Assembly: GCA_016207285.1 (NCBI GenBank)
Contig: JACQPW010000002.1
Span: 1-31,332, forward strand
DNA from: Candidatus Kerfeldbacteria bacterium
GTDB taxonomy: Bacteria > Patescibacteriota > Patescibacteriia > UBA9570
Length of the DNA: 31,332 nucleotides
Direction: 5' to 3'
The stretch's first letter is position 1, and the number at the start of each line of letters is the position of its first letter. Made by a program: the position numbers and the translations under genes. The notes beneath the pieces were generated by a model. The model was not told where the DNA came from. It was given only the letters and a program-made list of their open reading frames with translations, and ran no database searches. Shown piece by piece: positions 14,480-20,458 of the stretch.

Positions 14480-15219
14480 CAAATAAACCAATTCAATATA
14501 GCGCAGTGGGTGTAGCGGTAGTATTAGCCATTTTTCTAGGGGTAAAAAGCTATACCGCGCTGCAGCCTCGGCCATTACCGTTGGAACAAGCCACTGTGAC
14601 CGTGTCTGGCGACGGTGAGGCCGTCGGTATTCCTGATATTGCCACGATTACGTTTTCGGTCGTAGAACAGGGTGATACCGTCGCCGCTGTGACGGAAGCC
14701 ACTAATATCGCTATGGCGAACATTGTGAGTGTGATGAAAGGGGCTGGGATTGCGGATGAAGATATTCAGACCACAGCGTATAACCTCAACCCACGTTACG
14801 ATTATACTAAATTTAGCCGCGGTGAAATTGTTGGTTATGATCTTACGCAAGGGGTCACAGTCAAAATTAGAGCGCTCGATACCATTGGTGAGGTAGTGGA
14901 TGCCGCCACTCAAGCTGGTGCTAATGATGTCAGTTCTCCGGCGTTTGAAATCGATGATCCGGAACAAGTAAAAACCGCAGCCCGCGCCGAAGCCTTTGAG
15001 AAAGCCAAAGCTAAGGCCGAAAGTTTAGCGGCTGCAGCTGGTGTCAAACTAGGTCAGATTGTCACCTTTAGCGAAGATGACGGTGGTTCGGTTTATCCAT
15101 CCTATTATGGCTATGATTCGTTGAGTGTCGAAAAGGATTTTGCTGTTGGTGCTACCATTGAACCAGGCAGTCAGGAAGTACAGGTAATCGTCAGCGTAAC
15201 GTACGCTCTGGTCAATTAA
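14467..15219 (+). CDS. SIMPL-domain (DUF541) membrane-anchored protein
   Basis: 250 residues from ATG 14467. An N-terminal hydrophobic segment (about residues 12-30) is either an uncleaved anchor or a signal peptide. It is followed by the SIMPL/DUF541 domain: ATVTVSGDGEA, DIATITFSVVEQG, EDIQTTAYNLNPRYDY, GYDLTQGVTVKIR, then the helix AEAFEKAKAKAESLAAAAGVKLG and a C-terminal strand ending VIVSVTYAL. Members (YggE, BP26) form ring-like oligomers at the envelope and are linked to oxidative stress, but the molecular role is not settled. An upstream in-frame GTG at 14452 would lie across the -10 box and is rejected. The stop overlaps the next start as TAATG, so the SpoU methyltransferase is translationally coupled. 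Confidence 0.88.
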   Translation: MDMSTNKPIQYSAVGVAVVLAIFLGVKSYTALQPRPLPLEQATVTVSGDGEAVGIPDIATITFSVVEQGDTVAAVTEATNIAMANIVSVMKGAGIADEDIQTTAYNLNPRYDYTKFSRGEIVGYDLTQGVTVKIRALDTIGEVVDAATQAGANDVSSPAFEIDDPEQVKTAARAEAFEKAKAKAESLAAAAGVKLGQIVTFSEDDGGSVYPSYYGYDSLSVEKDFAVGATIEPGSQEVQVIVSVTYALVN

Positions 15220-15674
15220 TGCCACGTGACGTCGTTGTCGTACTGCCGGATATTCGATCCTTGTATAATGTCGGGTCATTCTTTCGGACGGGTGATGCGG
15301 TCGGTGTGAGCAAAATCATACTGTGTGGTACTACAGGCACACCGCGTAATCCAAAACTGGCCAAGGTGTCACTAGGGGCCGAGCAAACGGTACCGTGGGA
15401 ATATAGTGCTGAACCACTGACAGCACTGCAGACGTTGCAAGTCGCCGGGTATCAAATTGTGGTGGTGGAAAAAACTGTGACCAGCCAACCGTATCAAACT
15501 GTTCACTATTCAAATAAAGTAGCGTTAGTGTTTGGTGCGGAAGTCAGTGGTGTGAGCGGGGAATTATTGTCAGCAGCGGATGTCGTTGTGCATTTACCAA
15601 TGTTGGGAACCAAGCGCTCACTCAATGTTTCGGTGGTTGGTGGGGTGATGTTGTACTATTTGTTTGGAAGTTGA
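15219..15674 (+). CDS. SpoU/TrmH-family RNA 2'-O-ribose methyltransferase
   Basis: 151 residues, the size of minimal SPOUT enzymes such as TrmL. It has the three SpoU motifs: NVGSFFRTGDAVG (motif 1, catalytic Arg), LVFGAEVSGVS (motif 2, SAM knot) and LPMLGTKRSLNVSVVGGVMLYY (motif 3, SAM knot). These use S-adenosylmethionine to methylate a ribose 2'-OH in tRNA or rRNA; the target is not readable from sequence. Motif 3 has the usual proline-containing start but Gly-Thr-Lys-Arg replaces the more common G-x-x-x-S, a modest divergence. It follows the SIMPL gene with a TAATG overlap, and its last codons contain the -35 of the rrf2-suf promoter. Confidence 0.88.
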   Translation: MPRDVVVVLPDIRSLYNVGSFFRTGDAVGVSKIILCGTTGTPRNPKLAKVSLGAEQTVPWEYSAEPLTALQTLQVAGYQIVVVEKTVTSQPYQTVHYSNKVALVFGAEVSGVSGELLSAADVVVHLPMLGTKRSLNVSVVGGVMLYYLFGS

Positions 15675-15699
15675 CAATCCTGTCTTCTACTACTAAACT
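15671..15699 (+). promoter_or_regulatory. rrf2-suf operon promoter
   Basis: TTGACA (15671-15676), 17-base spacer, TAAACT (15694-15699), then 10 bases to ATG 15710. The -35 overlaps the stop codon of the preceding methyltransferase gene. The -10 sits inside a perfect palindrome. Confidence 0.8.
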
Positions 15700-15707
15700 A
15701 GTAGTAG
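15687..15707. promoter_or_regulatory. Palindromic operator, probable Rrf2 autoregulatory site
   Basis: Perfect 9-bp arms CTACTACTA and TAGTAGTAG separated by AAC, covering the -10 box and ending 2 bases before the rrf2 start codon. The ACTA...TAGT core is reminiscent of sites bound by IscR-like Rrf2 dimers, although the spacing is one base shorter than E. coli type 1 sites as I recall them. Binding here would block RNA polymerase. Confidence 0.7.
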
Positions 15708-15709
15708 TT

Positions 15710-16117
15710 ATGTTTGAAGTATCAGCCAAAGTAGATTACGGGTTGTTAATTTTACTAGAGTTAGCCAAAACGGGCACTAACGACTATCAGGCTTTGGCTG
15801 ATATTGCGGCTAAACATAACGTTTCGCCAAAGTTTCTTTCCCAAGTGATTATCCCATTAAAACAGCACGGGCTGGTGACCAGTCGCGAGGGGAAGCGTGG
15901 TGGCTATAAATTAGCACGGCCACTTGCTGTGATCACGCTGCGCGCTCTCGTTGAAGCGATGGACGGTCCATTGCAATTGGTGCGCTGTATGACGGATACG
16001 AAACTATGCCCAGCGGAACAGGCTTGTAGTACCAAACCAGTTTGGCAAAAATTAAAGTTAGATATTTACCAACTATTAGATCGTACAACACTCCATGACC
16101 TCTACGTTAGAGATTAA
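15710..16117 (+). CDS. Rrf2-family Fe-S-sensing transcriptional regulator (IscR/SufR-like)
   Basis: 135 residues from ATG 15710. An N-terminal winged helix begins SAKVDYGLLILLELAK, then SPKFLSQVIIPLKQHGLVTSREGKRGGYKLAR, the recognition helix and wing of Rrf2 proteins. Three cysteines (C93, C100, C106) form C-x6-C-x5-C, close to the C-x5-C-x5-C that ligates [2Fe-2S] in IscR, so it probably senses Fe-S status. It heads the suf operon and overlaps sufC by 23 bases. Inferred role: repressor of its own promoter through the palindrome at 15687-15707, relieved when the cluster is lost. An in-frame TTG at 15671 would start inside the -35 and is rejected. Confidence 0.9.
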   Translation: MFEVSAKVDYGLLILLELAKTGTNDYQALADIAAKHNVSPKFLSQVIIPLKQHGLVTSREGKRGGYKLARPLAVITLRALVEAMDGPLQLVRCMTDTKLCPAEQACSTKPVWQKLKLDIYQLLDRTTLHDLYVRD

Positions 16118-16844
16118 AAATTTAGTGGCAGTGATTGATGGCAAGCAAGTCTTGAACGGCATTACGTTAACCGTGCCGCAGGGTGAAGTGCACGCTATCA
16201 TGGGACCAAATGGTTCCGGTAAAACGACTTTGTCGCAGGTGATTATGGGGCATCCCAAATACAAAGTGGTCAGCGGTAGTGTCCGTTTCAACGACCAAGA
16301 TGTGTTAGCCTTAACACCAGATAAACGGTCGGAGCTTGGTTTATTTTTGGCCTTTCAATATCCAAAAGAAATTCCCGGTGTCAAATTACTGACGTTCTTG
16401 CGCATGATCTATAATTTAAAAACCAAACAACGTCTAACCATTATGCAATTTCGTAAGGTGTTAGATCCACTCCTAGCAGCCCTGCAGGTGGATGCAACTT
16501 TTTTGGAGCGTTATTTAAACACTGGCTTTTCTGGGGGAGAAAAAAAGAAGGCGGAAGTACTACAAATGGCTTTATTGCAACCGGCCATTGCGGTGCTCGA
16601 TGAAACTGATTCTGGCTTAGATATTGATGCCTTGCGCACTGTGTGTGAAGGTGTGCAGTTGCTAAAACAACAAACGGGGATGGGCGTTTTGATGATTACC
16701 CATTATAACCGGATTTTAGATTATCTGACGCCTGATGTAGTGCATGTGATGATTGATGGAAAAATTGTTCGCTCAGGCAGTAAGGAGTTTGCTAAAGAAG
16801 TGGAGGAGAAGGGATATGATTGGTTACGGGAGGGGTCTGTATGA
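16095..16844 (+). CDS. sufC: Fe-S assembly ATPase SufC
   Basis: 249 residues, typical length. ABC-ATPase motifs: Walker A GPNGSGKTT (from residue 37), a Q-loop in FQYPKEIPG, the signature FSGGEKKKAEVLQ, Walker B AIAVLDETDSGLDIDAL and the switch histidine in MITHYNR. The SGGEKKK signature and DSGLDIDAL are specific to SufC. It dimerises within the cytosolic SufBC2D scaffold, where ATP binding reshapes SufB-SufD for cluster assembly. It overlaps the end of rrf2 by 23 bases and joins sufB by an ATGA overlap. Confidence 0.97.
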   Translation: MTSTLEIKNLVAVIDGKQVLNGITLTVPQGEVHAIMGPNGSGKTTLSQVIMGHPKYKVVSGSVRFNDQDVLALTPDKRSELGLFLAFQYPKEIPGVKLLTFLRMIYNLKTKQRLTIMQFRKVLDPLLAALQVDATFLERYLNTGFSGGEKKKAEVLQMALLQPAIAVLDETDSGLDIDALRTVCEGVQLLKQQTGMGVLMITHYNRILDYLTPDVVHVMIDGKIVRSGSKEFAKEVEEKGYDWLREGSV

Positions 16845-18283
16845 TTCCACAGAAAACCATTGAAAAAACAGACGCCATTTTCGCCGGTTTAAACCGTGAT
16901 ACCTTTGATCACAAGAATCAGTCTGACTATGCCAAGTTGGCAACGCGTGGTTTGTCGGAAGCCTTAGTGCGTAAAATTTCGACTGCGAAGCATGAACCTG
17001 ATTGGATGTTACAAAAACGGCTAGAAGGCTTACGCTTGTTTCTGGAGAAACCGTTACCCAATTTTGGACCAGACTTATCCGCCCTTAACTTTGAGGAGAT
17101 TATTTTTTATGTGGCTCCCGGGGAAACGGCCGGTACTGACCAAGCTAGTAAATCTTGGGATGATGTGTCGCCAGATATCAAACGTACCTTTGAACGGTTG
17201 GGAATCCCGGAAGCAGAAAAGAAAATGTTGGCTGGTGTGGGTGCACAATACGAATCGACTACGGTCTACCATCGCTTAAAAGAGCGCTGGGAAAAACTCG
17301 GAGTGATCTTCGAAGATATGGATGTGGCCGTGCAAAAATACCCCGAGCTGGTGCAAAAATATTTTATGACACGTTGTGTACCAGTGAATGATCATAAGTT
17401 TGCAGCTTTGCATGCGGCGGTGTGGAGCGGCGGGACGTTTTTATATGTGCCAGCCGGGGTGAAGGTAGATGCCCCATTACAAGCCTACTTTCGGATGAAC
17501 GCCGAGAACATGGGGCAATTTGAACATACCTTAATGATTATTGAAGACGGCGCTGAAGCGCATTATATCGAAGGCTGTTCGGCCCCCAAGTACGGCACCA
17601 GTTCGCTGCATGCGGGTTGTGTGGAGGTATTTGTGCAGCCAAATGCGCGCTTTCGTTATTCCAGTGTAGAGAATTGGAGTCGCGACACCTATAACCTCAA
17701 TACCAAACGTGCCTTAGTAGCCGCTGATGCCCGCATGGAATGGGTGGGTGGAAACATGGGTAGTTGTGTGACGATGTTGTATCCGTGTAGTATTTTACAA
17801 GGGGAGCGCGCCCACGCCGAACACTTAGGAATTGCCTTTGCTGGTGCTGGTCAGGTGCAAGATACTGGCGCCAAGGTCATTCATAGCGCGCCCAATACTA
17901 CTTCTAGTGTGATCATGAAAAGTTTAAGTAAAGATGGTGGTCACTCTATTTATCGGGGTCTGTTAACGATTAGTCCACGAGCCAAAGGGTCCGTAGCCAA
18001 AGTTAAATGCGATGCCTTATTGTTAGATGATCATTCCACTTCAGAAACGATTCCCGATATGAATGTGCACCAAAGTGATGTGACCATTGCGCATGAAGCT
18101 ACCGTCGGGCAAATTGGTGAAGAAGAGGTGTTCTATTTGATGTCGCGTGGTTTAACGGAACAAGCGGCGCACGCCTTGGTCGTGAACGGTTTTATTGAGC
18201 CGATTGTGAAATCCTTACCGCTGGAATATGCTGTTGAGATGAATCGCTTAATTGAATTAGAAATGGAAGGGTCGGTCGGATAA
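16841..18283 (+). CDS. sufB: Fe-S cluster scaffold SufB
   Basis: 480 residues from ATG 16841, preceded by a strong purine-rich GGGAGGGG, one of few clear Shine-Dalgarno sequences in this region. An in-frame TTG at 16820 is not needed. The N-terminal part (residues 1-150) is the SufB-specific region. The beta-helical core includes WSGGTFLYVPAGVKVDAPLQ, and the conserved KCDALLLDDHS places the cluster-assembly cysteine at C390 (equivalent to E. coli C405). Then come IAHEATVGQIGEEEVFYLMSRG and a C-terminal helical domain. It assembles nascent Fe-S clusters with SufC and SufD. One base separates its stop from the sufD start. Confidence 0.97.
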   Translation: MIPQKTIEKTDAIFAGLNRDTFDHKNQSDYAKLATRGLSEALVRKISTAKHEPDWMLQKRLEGLRLFLEKPLPNFGPDLSALNFEEIIFYVAPGETAGTDQASKSWDDVSPDIKRTFERLGIPEAEKKMLAGVGAQYESTTVYHRLKERWEKLGVIFEDMDVAVQKYPELVQKYFMTRCVPVNDHKFAALHAAVWSGGTFLYVPAGVKVDAPLQAYFRMNAENMGQFEHTLMIIEDGAEAHYIEGCSAPKYGTSSLHAGCVEVFVQPNARFRYSSVENWSRDTYNLNTKRALVAADARMEWVGGNMGSCVTMLYPCSILQGERAHAEHLGIAFAGAGQVQDTGAKVIHSAPNTTSSVIMKSLSKDGGHSIYRGLLTISPRAKGSVAKVKCDALLLDDHSTSETIPDMNVHQSDVTIAHEATVGQIGEEEVFYLMSRGLTEQAAHALVVNGFIEPIVKSLPLEYAVEMNRLIELEMEGSVG

Positions 18284-18284
18284 T

Positions 18285-18953
18285 ATGGACAAACAGATAT
18301 TGATTGATGGATCACAACCGCTCGTCGAATTTGCCTGCGAGGCCAATACAGCGCTCGATGTGGTTGTGGTGCTTAAAGATTCCACCAAAGTCAAATGTAT
18401 TGCCACCCTCCAGGCGGATAGCGTTATCCGCTGGCATAGTGCCATTTTGGGAGGCAACGTTGAGTGTGAAATTATTACCCATCATCTGGGCAATGGCAGT
18501 AGTAGTGAGCACACTGGCATATTTGTTGGGCACCAACACGACAAGTTTGTCTTGAACTATTGGAGTGAGCATGTCGGTGAGCACACCACCGGTCATATTA
18601 CTGTGCATGGAGTGTTATTTGATTCGGCGTATACTGATTTTAAAGGTAACGTGAAAATTTTAAAATCAGCCACCGATACCACCGCTTCACTGACTGAACA
18701 TACCTTGTTGTTGGGAGATAAAGCGAGAAGTGATGCCGTACCGCAATTGGACATTCAAACGAATGCTGTGCAAGCGGCGCATAGCTCTGGAATTAGTCGC
18801 ATTGATGCTGAACAACTGTTCTACTGTGCTAGTCGTGGTATTGCTCAAGAGCTGGCTGAACAGATGATTGTACGGGGCTTTCTAGCGGAATGCATCACCG
18901 ATCAATCTATTCAAGCTTTAGTAGATCAACAACTCGACTATGCGGCGGAATGA
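18285..18953 (+). CDS. sufD: Short SufD-like scaffold protein
   Basis: 222 residues, about half the usual ~420 of SufD. The protein keeps the right-handed beta-helix and the conserved end SDAVPQLDIQTNAVQAAHSSGISRID followed by FYCASRG and a C-terminal helical region. His166 in AAHSS is in the position of E. coli SufD H360, which with the SufB cysteine forms the assembly interface. The N-terminal helical domain is absent; the start is fixed by the 1-base gap after sufB, so this is a compact family form and not a visible truncation. The stop overlaps the sufS start by 14 bases. Confidence 0.85.
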   Translation: MDKQILIDGSQPLVEFACEANTALDVVVVLKDSTKVKCIATLQADSVIRWHSAILGGNVECEIITHHLGNGSSSEHTGIFVGHQHDKFVLNYWSEHVGEHTTGHITVHGVLFDSAYTDFKGNVKILKSATDTTASLTEHTLLLGDKARSDAVPQLDIQTNAVQAAHSSGISRIDAEQLFYCASRGIAQELAEQMIVRGFLAECITDQSIQALVDQQLDYAAE

Positions 18954-20115
18954 TTTTCCTATTCTGCAAGACGGCGCCGTTGCCTACCTAGATAATGCAG
19001 CGACTAGTCAAAAACCAGCTGCGGTCTTAGAGGCCATGGAGCAGTTTTATCGCACGACCAATGCCAACGTGCACCGGGGTTTGTATCACTGGAGCGAAAC
19101 CGCTACCGCCCACTATGAACAGGCACGTGATACGGTGCAGCAGTTTATCAATGCCCAGCACCGTGAGGAAATTATCTTTACGAGTGGCACTACCGCAGCC
19201 ATCAACACCATAGCCTATGCCTTAGGTAAATTGGTATTACAGCCAGGCGATGTGATCTTACTATCTCAAGTGGAACATCATAGTAATTTAGTGCCGTGGC
19301 AATTGGTAGCTGAACAGTATCGGGCTAAACTGGAATTTTTTGATCCTACGCAACCACTCAACCAACTGCCACCCAAAACCAAACTCGTCTCCTTGGCTCA
19401 CATTGCGAATAGCAGCGGCCTGATTTTACCTATTCAGTCCGTGATCGCGTTGGCACATCAAGCTGGTGTTCCGGTAGTGGTGGATGCCGCGCAATCTGTG
19501 CCGCATATGCCTATCGATGTCCAGCAACTGGATTGCGATTTTCTAGCTTTTTCTGCACATAAACTATGTGGTCCAACCGGCGTGGGAGTACTGTATGGTA
19601 AGCGTGTCTGGTTAGAAAAGATGTCTCCCGTTTTTGGTGGCGGTGACATGATTCGTACCGTTACGTTACAGCATTCAACCTATGCGGATCTACCGCACAA
19701 GTTTGAAGCGGGAACGCCAAATATTGCCGGTGTGATTGGTCTCGGTGCAGCCGTGCAGTATCTGACTAGCATTGGCATGACTAAGATTCAGGAGGCAACC
19801 AGCGCTGTGCATTCCTACTTAGTGGCACAGTTAAAGACATTGGATTTTATTACCCTGTATGGTCCCGAAGAACGCTCCAGTATCGTGTCGTTTAATGTGC
19901 GCGGTGTGCATGCCCATGATGTGGCCGCGGTGTTAGATCAGCACGGTGTGGCAGTGCGCGCTGGCCATCATTGTGCTATGCCAGTGATGGAGCAATGGGG
20001 TGTACCGGCCACCGTCCGGGCGAGTGTTTATTTCTATAATGATGAAAGCGATATTGATAAGTTGATTGTTGGATTAAAACACGCCTATGGATCCCTATCA
20101 CGCCCAAATTCTTGA
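18940..20115 (+). CDS. sufS: Cysteine desulfurase SufS
   Basis: 391 residues, class V PLP aminotransferase fold. Key features: AYLDNAATSQKP at the N-terminus, VEHHSNLVPWQ, VDAAQSVPHMPIDVQQLDCDFLAFSAHKLCGPTG with Schiff-base Lys208, and the catalytic loop VRAGHHCAMPVM with persulfide Cys345. The RAGHHC context and short loop mark the group II (SufS) type, which needs a SufE or SufU activator; SufU follows immediately. It takes sulfur from L-cysteine, giving alanine and a protein persulfide that is passed to SufU and then SufB. It overlaps sufD by 14 bases and sufU by 29 bases. Confidence 0.97.
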   Translation: MRRNDFPILQDGAVAYLDNAATSQKPAAVLEAMEQFYRTTNANVHRGLYHWSETATAHYEQARDTVQQFINAQHREEIIFTSGTTAAINTIAYALGKLVLQPGDVILLSQVEHHSNLVPWQLVAEQYRAKLEFFDPTQPLNQLPPKTKLVSLAHIANSSGLILPIQSVIALAHQAGVPVVVDAAQSVPHMPIDVQQLDCDFLAFSAHKLCGPTGVGVLYGKRVWLEKMSPVFGGGDMIRTVTLQHSTYADLPHKFEAGTPNIAGVIGLGAAVQYLTSIGMTKIQEATSAVHSYLVAQLKTLDFITLYGPEERSSIVSFNVRGVHAHDVAAVLDQHGVAVRAGHHCAMPVMEQWGVPATVRASVYFYNDESDIDKLIVGLKHAYGSLSRPNS

Positions 20116-20458
20116 ACACTATCGTGACCCATTGAACTTTGGGTTATTGGAACAGCCTACGTACCAGCGTGAGGAGTGGAATCCTACGTGTGGTGATAAA
20201 TTCACATTTTCTATACACGTTACAACTCATGGGATTGTAGACCAAGTTGGCTTTAGTGGAGAAGGCTGCGCCATTAGCACGGCGGCGGCTTCATTACTGT
20301 CTGAAGCGATTAAGGGGAAGACATTGGCTGCTGCGCTCGAACTGCAACCGGCTTTTGTGCTAGACTTATTGGGAATTGATTTAGGACCAACTCGATTAAA
20401 ATGCGCTTTACTACCATTACAAGCTATTACCCGTATTACCTTGCCGGCCTCTTCCTAG
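20087..20458 (+). CDS. sufU: Zinc-dependent sulfurtransferase SufU
   Basis: 123 residues, shorter than the ~145 of Bacillus SufU but with all ligands. C35 and Asp37 lie in PTCGDKFT, C61 in GEGCAIS, and C106 in RLKCALLPL; these are the SufU zinc-binding and sulfur-accepting positions. The GEGCAIS..AASLLSEAI segment is the U-type scaffold core. SufU takes the persulfide from SufS. The last 58 bases, including the C106 codon, also encode the start of the next gene in another frame. Together with sufCBDS this completes the Gram-positive-type SUF pathway. Confidence 0.93.
   Translation: MDPYHAQILEHYRDPLNFGLLEQPTYQREEWNPTCGDKFTFSIHVTTHGIVDQVGFSGEGCAISTAAASLLSEAIKGKTLAAALELQPAFVLDLLGIDLGPTRLKCALLPLQAITRITLPASS

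Noticed and set aside
15671..15709. TTG at 15671 as start of the Rrf2 gene
   Set aside because: It coincides with a TTGACA -35 box, and the extra 13 residues are not part of the Rrf2 fold. ATG 15710 begins directly at the conserved winged helix.
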